Source of the DNA: Bacillus pumilus | Lineage (GTDB): Bacteria > Bacillota > Bacilli > Bacillales > Bacillaceae | NCBI RefSeq assembly: GCF_900186955.1 | Contig: NZ_LT906438.1 | Location: 3,596,001 to 3,660,000, forward strand | DNA: 64,000 nt | Direction: 5' to 3' | Shown: piece by piece, positions 1-8,490 of the stretch | Layout of the letters: each line of letters opens with the position of its first letter | Position numbering within the stretch: position 1 is the first letter of the stretch | Notes under the pieces: generated by a model | What the model was told of the DNA's origin: nothing | Databases searched by the model: none | The model's input: only the letters and a program-made list of their open reading frames with translations | Made by a program: the position numbers and the translations under genes

Positions 1-1
1 C

Positions 2-247
2 TTATTACTTCATTTTAAAATCATTCAATTAAAATGGATTGAACTTGGTGCCGTATGGCTGCTCGGAGAACTGCTGCTATTCTTTATCCCATCAGCCGTT
101 GGTGTCATTGATTATGGAACATTGATTTCTCAATCTGGTACAAGTATTGTCCTTGTCGTCTTACTGAGTACCTTTGTCGTCATGCTCTCGACTGGTATCA
201 TGACGCAAATGATTGCGAAAAGAAAGGAGCGGAAAAAGCTATGTTAG
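2..247 (+). CDS. CidA/LrgA-family holin-like membrane protein, 3' part (YwbH-like)
   Basis: The reading frame is open from the left edge and stops at TAG 245-247. The visible 81 residues hold two hydrophobic segments and end in a basic tail rich in K and R, as in the CidA/LrgA family of about 120-130 residues, so roughly the C-terminal two thirds are present. CidA/LrgA proteins are small inner-membrane holin-like proteins linked to cell lysis and to pyruvate or overflow metabolism. The stop overlaps the start of the following CidB/LrgB-type gene by 7 bases, the usual translationally coupled cidAB/ywbHG pair. Family assignment is from the pattern and the neighbour; the N-terminus lies outside the window. 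Confidence 0.8.
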   Translation, partial: LLLHFKIIQLKWIELGAVWLLGELLLFFIPSAVGVIDYGTLISQSGTSIVLVVLLSTFVVMLSTGIMTQMIAKRKERKKLC

Positions 248-921
248 TTGGCGCACTATTTCTGATCTTAACGGTTCTTTTATATCTCGGATCAAAAGCG
301 GTGTATAAACGGCATCCGAAGGTCTATGTCTCACCATTACTTGTGACACCGCTTGTCCTTGTCGTCTTTCTGTTAATCGTCAACATTCCTTACGATGCAT
401 ACAATCAAGGCGGGAAATGGCTCACGAATATGCTTCAGCCTGCGACTGTTGCTTTTGCCATTCCTTTATATAAGTATTTTCACATTCTGAAGAAGCATGC
501 AGCGGAAATTATTTTGAATGTGGCTTGCGGTTCTGTCATTGCGATTCTATCTACGGCATTTATCGCGAAGTTGTTTCATTTGGATACAGGCCTTATTGAA
601 AGTCTTGTTCCAAGGTCGGTCACAACACCAGTGGCGATGAGTGTGTCAGAAATGATTGGCGGGATGCCGTCCGTTACGGCAGTATTCGTCATTTTAACCG
701 CACTGTTTGGGTCAATCATCGGTCCAATGATCATTCGTTATTTCCGTATTGATAATGACATTGCCATGGGCGTCCTGCTTGGTACTGGTGCACACGGGGC
801 AGGAACATCGAAGGCATTTGAAATGAGCTCCGTCTCAGGGACGATCTCAAGTGTGTCAATGATTCTTTCAGCCATAATTACATTATGTGCAGCACCTCTC
901 CTCATGTCGTTTGCCTTATAA
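241..921 (+). CDS. ywbG: CidB/LrgB-family membrane protein YwbG
   Basis: This 226-residue polytopic membrane protein belongs to the LrgB/CidB family, the partner of the holin-like CidA. It shows about six hydrophobic segments and the conserved family signatures PRSVTTPVAM near residue 123 and GTGAHGAGTSKA near residue 181. Length matches B. subtilis YwbG. The start overlaps the stop of the upstream cidA-like gene, and a bidirectional terminator follows at once. B. subtilis relatives act with YwbH/YsbA-type partners in pyruvate or small-molecule flux and lysis control; the exact role of this copy is inferred from family only. Confidence 0.9.
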   Translation: MLVGALFLILTVLLYLGSKAVYKRHPKVYVSPLLVTPLVLVVFLLIVNIPYDAYNQGGKWLTNMLQPATVAFAIPLYKYFHILKKHAAEIILNVACGSVIAILSTAFIAKLFHLDTGLIESLVPRSVTTPVAMSVSEMIGGMPSVTAVFVILTALFGSIIGPMIIRYFRIDNDIAMGVLLGTGAHGAGTSKAFEMSSVSGTISSVSMILSAIITLCAAPLLMSFAL

Positions 922-957
922 AAAAAGCCATTTCCTTTATCAGAAAATGGCTTTTTT
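921..957. terminator. Bidirectional terminator between ywbG and ywbD
   Basis: A stem of AAAGCCATTT and AAATGGCTTT encloses a loop of about 10 bases and is flanked by A-rich and T-rich tracts on opposite sides. It can therefore end both converging genes, ywbG (plus) and ywbD (minus). Confidence 0.85.
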
Positions 958-958
958 C

Positions 959-2140
959 TTATGCTTGTATGAAGACAACCTTTAAATAATTTCCTTCTGG
1001 ATAATTCTTCGTCGTACGGAAATCCTCAGGAAGTGTATATTCTTCAAGGATACGATAGGTTTGTCCTGATTCTTTAAAGGCCTGCGCAATAAATCCTTTG
1101 AATTTCTTCATACCAAATGCACTGCTATTCGTTGATGCCACAATGACGCCGTTCTCAGCTGTGATTTGGATAGCTTCTTTTAATAGCTTCTTATAATCCT
1201 TCGCCGCACTGAATGTGTGCTTTTTCGTGCGTGCAAAGGATGGCGGATCTAAGATGACAAGATCATAGGTCCATCCTTTTTTCGCAGCAAACGGAAAGTA
1301 CTTAAAGACGTCCATGACTTTAATATCCTGCCCGTCCACAACTATATCGTTGACTTCAAACTGTTCAGATGTTTTTTTCAAACTGCGGTTTGCGACATCT
1401 ACACTTGTCGTCCTGCTCGCTCCGCCAAGCGCTGCTGCCACGGAGAAAGCACCTGTGTAAGAAAATGTATTGAGCACGGTCTTTCCTTTTGCATAGCGAT
1501 CTCGAATTGCTTTTCTCACATGACGTTGATCAAGAAAAATGCCTGTCATCGCACCATCATTTAAGTAAACCGCTACGTTCATGCCATTTTCTTTCACGAT
1601 GAGAGGAAATTGACCTTTCTCCCCTTTTACAAAATCATCATCTTCTATATACTGTCCCGACGTATCAAATCGTTTCTTTTCATAAATGCCTTTATAGTCT
1701 GGATATACATGCTCAAGTGCAGCCAATACTTCCGCCTTGAATGTATAAACTCCTTCGCTATACCACTGGATGAGATAGAAGCCGTCATAATGATCAATCG
1801 TGAGCCCGCCAATGCCATCTCCCTCTCCGTTGAACACACGGAAAGCAGTCGTCTGTGCATCATGAAATAAATGCGTTCTGCTTTTCGCTGCCTGCTCAAG
1901 CTTGGAGACAAAAAAGGCATGGTCTATTTTTTCGTTGGCATCAAAGGTGAGTACCCAGCCGATCCCTTTATTTTGCACACCATAATACCCTTTTCCTAAA
2001 AAGGTGCCTCGCTCATCCACCCATTCAATCAGCTCGCCTTCTTTCATACCGTTTACATGCGATACAGCATCTTTAGAAATGAGCGGGTATCCCTTTTTCA
2101 CTTGTTCTGCAAATGTTTGTTTTAATGAGATTTTTTTCAT
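959..2140 (-). CDS. ywbD: Class I SAM-dependent rRNA large-subunit methyltransferase (RlmI/YwbD-like)
   Basis: About 393 residues: an N-terminal PUA domain (residues 1-75), then a Rossmann methyltransferase domain. Visible motifs are the SAM-binding NTFSYTGAFSVAAALGG stretch and the catalytic-type DPPSFART motif, as in the RlmI/RlmK family that makes m5C in 23S rRNA. The open frame begins at 2149, but that first ATG sits inside the Shine-Dalgarno-like AAGGATG, so the ATG at 2140 is preferred. It converges with ywbG and is divergent from ywbC, as in the B. subtilis ywb cluster. The modified base is not deducible from sequence here. Confidence 0.88.
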   Translation of the reverse strand: MKKISLKQTFAEQVKKGYPLISKDAVSHVNGMKEGELIEWVDERGTFLGKGYYGVQNKGIGWVLTFDANEKIDHAFFVSKLEQAAKSRTHLFHDAQTTAFRVFNGEGDGIGGLTIDHYDGFYLIQWYSEGVYTFKAEVLAALEHVYPDYKGIYEKKRFDTSGQYIEDDDFVKGEKGQFPLIVKENGMNVAVYLNDGAMTGIFLDQRHVRKAIRDRYAKGKTVLNTFSYTGAFSVAAALGGASRTTSVDVANRSLKKTSEQFEVNDIVVDGQDIKVMDVFKYFPFAAKKGWTYDLVILDPPSFARTKKHTFSAAKDYKKLLKEAIQITAENGVIVASTNSSAFGMKKFKGFIAQAFKESGQTYRILEEYTLPEDFRTTKNYPEGNYLKVVFIQA

Positions 2141-2258
2141 TCGTGTCATCCTTATCCTAAATTGACTCTCTCTATCCTATCATATGAATGTATACGTTAC
2201 TTCTATTATGATAAGATGAGGAGAAAAATATCAACACACCATAGAGGAGGCTCTTTTT

Positions 2259-2642
2259 TTGACGACATTACGATTAGATCATACAGGTATTATGGTTTCA
2301 AATATTGATACGTCCATTGATTTTTATGAAAAAGTCGTGGGCATGAAATTAAAGGATCGCATCACTCATACAAACGGAATCATTGAGCTTGCATTTCTCG
2401 GCTTTAAAGATGAGGCAGAAACGGAAATTGAGCTCATCCAAGGGTACAGCAGCGATCTGCCATCTGAAGGAAAGGTTCACCATCTTGCCTTTACAACTGA
2501 CAATATTCATGCTGAATTCAATCGTATTCAAAAGCTGCAAATCGAATTAATTGATGAAGAAATTACGACGCTACCAAATGGATACTGCTACTTCTTTTTC
2601 AGAGGGCCAGACCAAGAATGGATCGAATTCTTCCAGCGCTAA
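2259..2642 (+). CDS. ywbC: VOC/glyoxalase-fold protein YwbC
   Basis: This 127-residue single-domain vicinal oxygen chelate protein resembles glyoxalase I (lactoylglutathione lyase). It has two beta-alpha-beta-beta-beta modules, with LDHTGIMVSNIDTSIDFYEKVVGM at the start and WIEFFQR at the end. Candidate metal ligands are H8, E52 or E54, H75 and E124. The start is TTG at 2259, eight bases after a strong GAGGAGG ribosome-binding site. It is the clear counterpart of B. subtilis YwbC next to ywbD. The substrate is unknown; glyoxalase activity would be an inference. Confidence 0.85.
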   Translation: MTTLRLDHTGIMVSNIDTSIDFYEKVVGMKLKDRITHTNGIIELAFLGFKDEAETEIELIQGYSSDLPSEGKVHHLAFTTDNIHAEFNRIQKLQIELIDEEITTLPNGYCYFFFRGPDQEWIEFFQR

Positions 2643-2689
2643 TATTTCCTAGGAAATGTGGCCAGTTCCCTTTAGGCTCCGTAAAAGAA

Positions 2690-2727
2690 AAAGAGTAAGA
2701 GCATCCATATGCCCTTACTCTTTTTTT
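2690..2727. terminator. Bidirectional terminator between ywbC and the amino acid ABC operon
   Basis: A 10-bp perfect stem (AAAGAGTAAG / CTTACTCTTT) with a 14-base loop is followed by T7 on the plus strand and has an A-rich 5' side. It serves both ywbC and the convergent minus-strand ABC operon, whose last stop codon lies inside it. Confidence 0.85.
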
Positions 2728-3454
2728 ATAACACCTTACTAAGAAATGATTTTGTACGCTCATGCTGCGGATTTCCAAAGAGAGCCTCCGGTTTGTCTTC
2801 TTCGACAATATATCCGCCATCCATAAAGATCACGCGGTCTCCTACCTCTCTCGCAAAGCCCATTTCATGTGTGACCACAATCATTGTCATGCCTTCGACG
2901 GCTAATTGTTTCATAACTGCTAATACATCCCCGACGACTTCAGGGTCAAGAGCAGATGTCGGTTCATCGAATAATAACACTTTCGGGTCCATTGCCAAGG
3001 CTCTTGCGATGGCGACACGCTGTTTTTGTCCACCAGATAATTGGTTAGGGTAGCTTTTGGCTTTGTCTTTTAAGCCGACCTTTTCAAGCAGGTCCATCGC
3101 TTTATCGACTGCCGCCTTCTTGTCGGTACCTTTTACCTTCATCGGTGCGATCGTGATGTTTTCTAAAACGGTTTTATGAGGAAATAAATTAAAGTGCTGA
3201 AACACCATCCCCACTTCTTGTCGTACTTTATTGATATTCACCTTTGGATCTGTAATCGTATGTCCGTGGACAACGACTTCACCAGCCGTAATATCTTCTA
3301 ATTTATTGAGACATCTTAGAAACGTGCTTTTGCCTGATCCAGAAGGACCAATCACACACACTACTTCCTTTTCTTCGATGACTGCATTAATATCCTTTAA
3401 CACTTCGTGATCGCCAAAGGATTTCTTTAAATTTTTCACCGTAATCATACTCAT
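2726..3454 (-). CDS. glnQ: Polar amino acid (glutamine-type) ABC transporter ATP-binding protein
   Basis: A 242-residue ABC ATPase of the polar amino acid class (GlnQ/HisP/ArtP). Walker [10 protein letters not shown] lies near residue 37, the signature [15 protein letters not shown] near 138 and Walker [15 protein letters not shown] near 159, with the H-loop at VVTHEMGFA. It is the last gene of a three-gene minus-strand operon (binding protein, permease, ATPase), and its ATG overlaps the permease stop by 4 bases. Cytoplasmic, energising uptake. Glutamine specificity is inferred from the TnrA box upstream of the operon; arginine or another polar amino acid is possible. Confidence 0.85.
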   Translation of the reverse strand: MSMITVKNLKKSFGDHEVLKDINAVIEEKEVVCVIGPSGSGKSTFLRCLNKLEDITAGEVVVHGHTITDPKVNINKVRQEVGMVFQHFNLFPHKTVLENITIAPMKVKGTDKKAAVDKAMDLLEKVGLKDKAKSYPNQLSGGQKQRVAIARALAMDPKVLLFDEPTSALDPEVVGDVLAVMKQLAVEGMTMIVVTHEMGFAREVGDRVIFMDGGYIVEEDKPEALFGNPQHERTKSFLSKVL

Positions 3455-4095
3455 TTGATATCAAATCTCCTTTCTGCGTAGCTAGCCAGTAGAGAAAGTA
3501 AATAAATGATCACGAAATAAATGATACCGACAATGAGCCAGACATTCAAAGGATCAAATGTTGCCGATGCCTGTACTTGTCCTCGCTGCATAATATCGGC
3601 AATTCCGATAATTGATAAGAGAGACGTGTCCTTCAAGCTGATGATGGCTTGGTTTGTAATTGCTGGAAGCATGCGGCGAAATGCCTGTGGAAGGACGATA
3701 AAGCGCATGTTTTGTCCCCCTGTAAAACCTAAGGAACGCGCAGCTTCTGTTTGTCCTTTATCAATGGACTGAATCCCAGCACGAATAATTTCTGAGAAAT
3801 AAGCTCCTGCATTAATCGCTACTGTAATAATCCCTGCCGGCACTCGATCAAGCGATATGAATTCAAGTGTATTCAAACCAAAGTAAATGAAGAATAGCTG
3901 TACGATAAATGGTGTGCCTCGGATGGCATTGACAAAGACAAGTGCGATGAAATTTAAGATTTTAAAAGGTGACAGACGGAATAATGCCACTATTAAACCG
4001 ATGATAAATCCTAAAATGATGGCAACAACAAAGATATATAAAGTGGTTTGCAAACCATCCATTAAATACGGAAATGCATTAATAATCGTGTCCAT
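3451..4095 (-). CDS. glnP: Polar amino acid ABC transporter permease
   Basis: A 214-residue membrane protein of the HisM/GlnP class with about five transmembrane helices and the EAA-type motif [22 protein letters not shown] near residue 136, which contacts the ATPase. A Shine-Dalgarno GGGAGGGAG precedes the ATG. Only one permease gene is present, implying a homodimer, as in Geobacillus-type amino acid importers. It lies between the binding protein and ATPase genes; a GC-rich stem-loop separates it from the binding protein gene. Confidence 0.85.
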   Translation of the reverse strand: MDTIINAFPYLMDGLQTTLYIFVVAIILGFIIGLIVALFRLSPFKILNFIALVFVNAIRGTPFIVQLFFIYFGLNTLEFISLDRVPAGIITVAINAGAYFSEIIRAGIQSIDKGQTEAARSLGFTGGQNMRFIVLPQAFRRMLPAITNQAIISLKDTSLLSIIGIADIMQRGQVQASATFDPLNVWLIVGIIYFVIIYLLSLLASYAERRFDIK

Positions 4096-4137
4096 GTTTC
4101 TCCCTCCCTAATTCACATACGACGCATCATAAAGAAA

Positions 4138-4154
4138 GCGCGCTCGGAGCGCGC
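4138..4154 (-). other. GC-rich stem-loop between binding protein and permease genes
   Basis: GCGCGC and GCGCGC arms flank a 5-base loop, with no T-run after the hairpin on the transcribed strand. It is better read as an mRNA-stabilising or partly terminating hairpin that lets the binding protein be made in excess than as a full terminator. Confidence 0.5.
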
Positions 4155-4164
4155 CTCGCTTGTA

Positions 4165-4929
4165 TTATGACTTCAAATATTTATCAATAATTTTGTCATA
4201 TTCACCATTTTTCTTTAGGTTCTCTAGACCTTTATTGATCTTTTTCAATAGGTCTTGGTTTTTCCCCTTCATCACAGAGATACCATACTGGTCTCCATTC
4301 AATCGGTCTCCAACTGTTTTCAATTTTAAATCTTGCTGTGCAATTGCATACGTAATGACAGGATAATCCTCAATTAAGGCATCTGCATTTCCGTTTGAAA
4401 CTTCTTGGAACATCGATGGGCTGTCATTAAATTGAACCACTTCATACCCATATTTATCTGCGTTATCTGATGCAAATTTTGCACCCGTCGTCCCATTTTT
4501 AACAGCTAGCTTTTTCCCCTTTAAATCATCAATTGATTTAATGCTGCTGTCTTTTTTCACAACAACTGTCAGTCCAGCGTCGAAGTATGGGTCTGAGAAA
4601 TCTACCTTCTTCTTACGCTCATCTGTAATACTCATTCCGCCCATCCCTACATCAAGCTGGCCTGCCTGCATTGCTGGGATAATGCCTGAGAAATCCATAG
4701 CTTCCAGCTTCACTTTGAAGTCTTGGTCTTTCGCGATGGCGTTAATTAGATCTACGTCTATCCCTTCAGTTTTACCGCCCTTTTCAAATTCAAACGGCGG
4801 ATATGTTACATCTATCCCTATTTTATATGTGCCTTTGCCTTCTCCCGAACCGCTGTCCGATTTTGATCCACAGGCTGCCATGACGAGCACAACTATGAGT
4901 CCCATGATCAGTAACATCGATTTTTTCAT
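4165..4929 (-). CDS. glnH: Polar amino acid ABC transporter substrate-binding lipoprotein (GlnH-like)
   Basis: A 254-residue lipoprotein: basic N-terminus, hydrophobic stretch and lipobox VMAAC with Cys20, then a bacterial extracellular solute-binding family 3 domain. Visible family motifs are YPPFEF near residue 44, GIDVDLINAIAK near 58 and GMGGMSIT near 96, the last two in the substrate-contacting region. First gene of its operon, about 160 bases downstream of a candidate promoter and a perfect TnrA/GlnR box. Predicted to sit on the outer face of the membrane and deliver a polar amino acid, most likely glutamine by regulation. Confidence 0.87.
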   Translation of the reverse strand: MKKSMLLIMGLIVVLVMAACGSKSDSGSGEGKGTYKIGIDVTYPPFEFEKGGKTEGIDVDLINAIAKDQDFKVKLEAMDFSGIIPAMQAGQLDVGMGGMSITDERKKKVDFSDPYFDAGLTVVVKKDSSIKSIDDLKGKKLAVKNGTTGAKFASDNADKYGYEVVQFNDSPSMFQEVSNGNADALIEDYPVITYAIAQQDLKLKTVGDRLNGDQYGISVMKGKNQDLLKKINKGLENLKKNGEYDKIIDKYLKS

Positions 4930-5095
4930 AAAACACGACCCCCTATTGTCAGTTTTGTCTAAATATTCGCAATACCAATAATACTATACCACGCTAAAGC
5001 TATAGTGTGTGATGTTTTTTATCAATACCAAAGATCCATACAATCCTAGATCAAAAGTCTCTTCAAATTTTACTTTTTTGCGAATAACTCATTTT

Positions 5096-5143
5096 ATTCT
5101 AAAAGAAGAGCGATTCACAATCATAATGTGAGATAATCTCACA
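5096..5143 (-). promoter_or_regulatory. TnrA/GlnR box and candidate promoter of the amino acid ABC operon
   Basis: TGTGAGATAATCTCACA at 5127-5143 is a perfect 17-bp palindrome and matches every fixed position of the published TnrA/GlnR consensus TGTNANAWWWTMTNACA. A minus-strand -10 hexamer TAGAAT at 5096-5101 would put the start near 5089. The box centre would then be about 46 bases upstream, close to the position from which TnrA activates. This supports nitrogen-limitation induction of the transporter. The stretch from about 4930 to 5455 otherwise holds only regulatory DNA. Confidence 0.75.
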
Positions 5144-5343
5144 AAAAACGAGATACCACCTTGAAAACCGCCGTTTTTTCTAACATACGAAAACAAACGC
5201 TTGAATGATCTTCTTCTCTCTATTGATATCGTAATATATCTTCTCTAAAACCCTCTTTTTACCTAAAAATATGTAAGCGTGTACAAAAGGCACATGATCC
5301 CTATTTCTTTCACAACTGGTTGAATTTACATCAAAAAACATGT

Positions 5344-5372
5344 TTTACAAATTGCGAGAGAGCGCTTAAAAT
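5344..5372 (+). promoter_or_regulatory. Candidate SigA promoter of the rap-phr operon
   Basis: TTTACA at 5344-5349, a 17-bp spacer and TAAAAT at 5367-5372 lie about 85 bases before the rap start. No convincing ComA box (TTGCGG-N4-CCGCAA) was found, although TTGCGAGAGAGCGC within the spacer is faintly similar. Confidence 0.5.
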
Positions 5373-5455
5373 ATAAGAAGATACTGAATATGGAAAGTGA
5401 ATTCAGATGAACGGAAATCGAACGAGATGGATAGATGAAGAAAGGAGGATATAAA

Positions 5456-6541
5456 TTGGCAGAAACAGGTGTTTTGTCGTCCGTTGATGTAGCGAATATG
5501 TTAAATGACTGGTATGTCATGATGAAAAAAAGAGAAATACAAGGTGCGATCAAGCTAAAAGAAGAGATTCTTCAAGCGTTTGATCGCATGGAAGAGAATC
5601 AAGATGTCCTACTTTACTATCAATTGCTAGAGTACCGTTTTAAGGATCTCATTGAAGATACAGCTTCGCTGGATCACAGTCTTTTTGTTGATGAAAATGC
5701 AATCCGTACAGATGACATGCTCAGCTACTATTTCTATTTCTTTAAAGGGATGTATGAAATGCGCAGAGGCAATCAGGATACGGCATTTCACCTTTTAAAA
5801 TTGGCAGAGGATAAATTAGATCTCGTCCACGATGACATTGAAAAAGCAGAATTTCATTATAAAACAGGGTGTCTTTACTATAATATAAGATCCACGCTCC
5901 TCTCTATACACCACTTGAAAATGGCTTCATCTATTTATGACGCAGATCCATGTTATGTGAAAAAATCAATCAGCTGTCAAATGATGCTCGCTTTGAATTA
6001 TGCTGATCAATCAAAATATGATGAGGCAGAGTCATTATTTGAAGAAGTGATTCATTCACTAGAACAAATGGAAGACCCAGATTTACTTGGTCACGCGTAT
6101 TGCAATGCAGCTTTTATTAAAAGTCTTAGAAATGAATACAGTGAAGCTGTGCCGCTCCTAGAAAAGGCTTTATTGATCGAGACATTTGAAACGTCTTCTC
6201 CAGGCGGCTACTTACTTGCCATGTATGCCTACACAAAAGCACTATTCAAGCTGAAAAAGCCTGGTTTGTTCCACTATTATGTGCAGCTTTCACTTCAAAA
6301 AGCAGAAAATTTAAAACAACGAAACATTTCTCTTAAATTATCTATTTTAGAAACGCTTATGCTTCAGCAAGACAACATGATAGAGCAAATCAAGTCTTAT
6401 TGTGATCAATTAGAATCTATGAATTTTCTTGTCGATCTTGAAGCCATCTGTCAGGATGCAGCTGCTTACTTAACAGAAATTGGACTTCATGAAGAATCCA
6501 CTTATTTCTGGAACAAGGCGTTGTCCTTAAAAACTTGTTAA
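5456..6541 (+). CDS. Rap-family response regulator aspartate phosphatase / inhibitor
   Basis: A 361-residue tetratricopeptide-repeat protein of the Rap family. The N-terminus (SSVDVANMLNDWYVMMKKREIQGA) matches the Rap three-helix bundle, followed by helical TPR repeats such as YYFYFFKGMYEMRRGNQDTAF, ALNYADQSKYDEAESLFEEVI and ATFIKSLRNEYSEAV-like units. Rap proteins dephosphorylate Spo0F or block ComA, DegU or other regulators, and are inhibited by the Phr pentapeptide encoded next door. TTG at 5456, preceded by AAAGGAGG, is preferred over the ATG at 5435, which would place the ribosome-binding site inside the gene. Which response regulator it targets cannot be told from sequence. Confidence 0.88.
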   Translation: MAETGVLSSVDVANMLNDWYVMMKKREIQGAIKLKEEILQAFDRMEENQDVLLYYQLLEYRFKDLIEDTASLDHSLFVDENAIRTDDMLSYYFYFFKGMYEMRRGNQDTAFHLLKLAEDKLDLVHDDIEKAEFHYKTGCLYYNIRSTLLSIHHLKMASSIYDADPCYVKKSISCQMMLALNYADQSKYDEAESLFEEVIHSLEQMEDPDLLGHAYCNAAFIKSLRNEYSEAVPLLEKALLIETFETSSPGGYLLAMYAYTKALFKLKKPGLFHYYVQLSLQKAENLKQRNISLKLSILETLMLQQDNMIEQIKSYCDQLESMNFLVDLEAICQDAAAYLTEIGLHEESTYFWNKALSLKTC

Positions 6542-6557
6542 GAATATGGAGTGATGT

Positions 6558-6701
6558 ATGATGAAAAAATGGCTTATCACAACTGCGATTTTGACACTCT
6601 TGATAACAGGTGTTTCTATTGGCGCTTCTATCCAAAAAGAGAGCCAATCTGCACAATCTCAAGATATCATTCAAAAGAGAGACCGCGGCACCAATCCTTA
6701 A
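6558..6701 (+). CDS. Phr pheromone precursor paired with the upstream Rap
   Basis: A 47-residue exported peptide starting MMKKWLITTAILTLLITG, i.e. a basic N-terminus and hydrophobic export core, then a polar stretch and the C-terminus QKRDRGTNP. It begins 16 bases after the rap stop with a GGAG site before ATG 6558, the standard rap-phr arrangement. Mature Phr peptides are usually 5-6 residues with a basic second residue (PhrC ERGMT, PhrF QRGMI); here DRGTN or the hexapeptide DRGTNP fits. The peptide would be secreted, processed, taken up by Opp and would inhibit the cognate Rap. Processing position is inferred. Confidence 0.85.
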   Translation: MMKKWLITTAILTLLITGVSIGASIQKESQSAQSQDIIQKRDRGTNP

Positions 6702-6706
6702 ACAAG

Positions 6707-6745
6707 AAAAAGAGTAGCTGTGAATATCGCAGCTGCTCTTTTTTA
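6707..6745. terminator. Bidirectional terminator between phr and relP
   Basis: AAAGAGTAGCTG pairs with CAGCTGCTCTTT (one G-T pair) around a 9-base loop, with T6 on the plus side and an A-rich 5' side. It separates the convergent phr and relP genes. Confidence 0.85.
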
Positions 6746-6749
6746 TACG

Positions 6750-7382
6750 TTAATCGATTTCTCGTTTAATATTTTGCATTTTTTCATCTAAGTAATGGGC
6801 GATATCTGCCGCTTCCTTTAATTCATCGGTTAGCTGATGAGGGACATCGTTTTGCAGTTTATAATAGATTTTATGTTCAAGGCTCGCCCAAAAATCCATC
6901 GCTATGGTCCGCACCTGAATCTCAACCTTCACATGCTCCACACGATTCGTTAAGTACACAGGGATTTCCACAATTAAATGCAGACTTCTGTAGCCATTTG
7001 GTTTTGGATGTTGAATGTAATCCTTCACTTCAAGGATTTTTAGATCCTCTCTTTGCCTCAATACATCCATAATATTATAGATATCTTGAATAAAGGAGCA
7101 GATGATACGGACACCTGCGATATCATGAATATACTCCTTGGCACATTGTGTTGTGATGTCGCATCCTTTTCTTGCTAATTTATTTACAATGCTTTCAAAG
7201 GATTTGATCCGTGATTTTGTATGCTCTATTGGATTGTGGCCATGGATTAAATTATATTCCTGGCTAATGATTGAAAACTTCGTATCCATTTCATCTAATG
7301 CAAATTTATATACTAATAATTCATTTTTCCAGTCTTCCATGACGTTCTTCAAATCTTCTACATGAGTTGCTGACATATTCAT
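6750..7382 (-). CDS. relP: Small alarmone (p)ppGpp synthetase RelP (YwaC/SasA)
   Basis: A 210-residue single-domain (p)ppGpp synthetase, nearly identical in length and sequence pattern to B. subtilis YwaC. Synthetase motifs are visible: RIKSFESIVNKL (ATP-binding region), DIAGVRIICSF, YRSLHLIVEIP and the EIQVRTIAMDFWASLEHKIYYK block, with catalytic Glu in EIQVRT. There is no hydrolase, TGS or ACT domain, so it should only synthesise alarmone. The start is ATG 7382, 9 bases after AAGGAGATGA. In B. subtilis this gene answers cell-envelope stress and lies close to ilvK (ywaA), as here. Confidence 0.93.
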   Translation of the reverse strand: MNMSATHVEDLKNVMEDWKNELLVYKFALDEMDTKFSIISQEYNLIHGHNPIEHTKSRIKSFESIVNKLARKGCDITTQCAKEYIHDIAGVRIICSFIQDIYNIMDVLRQREDLKILEVKDYIQHPKPNGYRSLHLIVEIPVYLTNRVEHVKVEIQVRTIAMDFWASLEHKIYYKLQNDVPHQLTDELKEAADIAHYLDEKMQNIKREID

Positions 7383-7476
7383 TTCTTTTTGTCATCTCCT
7401 TTTGGGAAACGGCGGCAGCACCGCTTTCCGTTTACTAGACGGAGACGGGACTCGAAAGGTTTTAAAAAATACGTCG

Positions 7477-8490
7477 TCAGCCTCGCTGTTTATAATATGT
7501 CAACGCCAGCGCAAGGGCGAGTACAGAGCCTTTCACAATATCCATCGCATAATAAGGGACAGACATCATCACAAGTCCATTTTGCAAAATACCGATGAGC
7601 ACAGCCCCAATAAAAGTACCAAATGCATTTGGTTTTCCTGCTCCCATGACGGAAAAACCGATAAAAGCTGCCGCTACGCCATCCATTAAATATGGTGTGC
7701 CCGCATTTATTTCCGCTGTCATTACCCTTGATGCCAGCACAATACCGCCGATTGCTGCAAATAAAGCCGAAAGCAGATATGCCGCGATTTTATATTTATT
7801 CACATGAATACCGGACAATCGAGCTGCTTCCTTATTCCCTCCAATGATGTACATATATCGTCCGTGCTTTGTGTAGGTCATGAAAACATGTGCAAATAGC
7901 ACAATCACTGCCATTAAGAGAATGATATATGGCACCTGTCCGATTTTGCTGAAAAAGGCAGGGATTGTACCCGTTGAGAATGTACCATCAGGCAGCACCA
8001 TGTTTTCAGAAATGGTCGCCCCTTTCGTATACGTCTGAGCCAGCCCTTGAATAATAAACATCATGGCTAATGTCATGAGCATATCTGGAATTTTCATTTT
8101 GACAATCATCAAGGCATTGAGTAAACCAACAATAAGGGCAGCCGCTAGCGCAGAGAGGATCGCAATCAGCGGGTTTTGCGAAAACCACACAAACATAGAA
8201 ATCACAATTGCATTCGATAACGTTGCGACTGATCCGACCGATAAATCAAAGCCGTTGACTGCCAAGGAGATGGTAAGGCCCACCGCAATAATGGTCACAA
8301 TGGAGATAGACCGTAAAATATTGATAATATTCCCTGATTGCAAAAACGCTGGATTCGCTGCCGCAAATACCACAATCAATACAGCAATGGTTAAGATCGT
8401 GCCATATCGATAAAAGAAATCAAATAGATGAAAGGATGGCCGCTGTTTTTTCGTTTGCTGCACAGGGGCTGGAATTTGTTGTTCACTCAT
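7477..8490 (-). CDS. Ribose-type (CUT2) sugar ABC transporter permease
   Basis: A 337-residue RbsC-family membrane protein with about ten hydrophobic segments, the family stretch GFDLSVGSVATLSNAIV near residue 84 and GGIVLASRVMTAEINAGTPYLMDGVAAAFIGF near 246. It is the last gene of a three-gene minus-strand operon and overlaps the ATPase stop by 4 bases (ATGA), preceded by a GGAGGAC site. CUT2 transporters import pentoses, autoinducer-2 and related furanose sugars. The SAM-I riboswitch upstream of the operon points to a sulfur-linked ligand. No clear terminator follows; the gap to relP has a GC-rich imperfect hairpin near 7410-7435. Confidence 0.85.
   Translation of the reverse strand: MSEQQIPAPVQQTKKQRPSFHLFDFFYRYGTILTIAVLIVVFAAANPAFLQSGNIINILRSISIVTIIAVGLTISLAVNGFDLSVGSVATLSNAIVISMFVWFSQNPLIAILSALAAALIVGLLNALMIVKMKIPDMLMTLAMMFIIQGLAQTYTKGATISENMVLPDGTFSTGTIPAFFSKIGQVPYIILLMAVIVLFAHVFMTYTKHGRYMYIIGGNKEAARLSGIHVNKYKIAAYLLSALFAAIGGIVLASRVMTAEINAGTPYLMDGVAAAFIGFSVMGAGKPNAFGTFIGAVLIGILQNGLVMMSVPYYAMDIVKGSVLALALALTYYKQRG

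Noticed and set aside
1610..1920. Plus- and minus-strand open frames inside ywbD
   Set aside because: They lie wholly within the well-supported methyltransferase gene in other frames, with no ribosome-binding site or family resemblance.
5340..5372. ComA box before rap
   Set aside because: TTGCGAGAGAGCGC only partly resembles TTGCGG-N4-CCGCAA; several key bases differ.
7389..7689. Two overlapping plus-strand frames at the start of the sugar ABC region
   Set aside because: They are antisense to the permease end and the gap, lack ribosome-binding sites, and show low-complexity translations.
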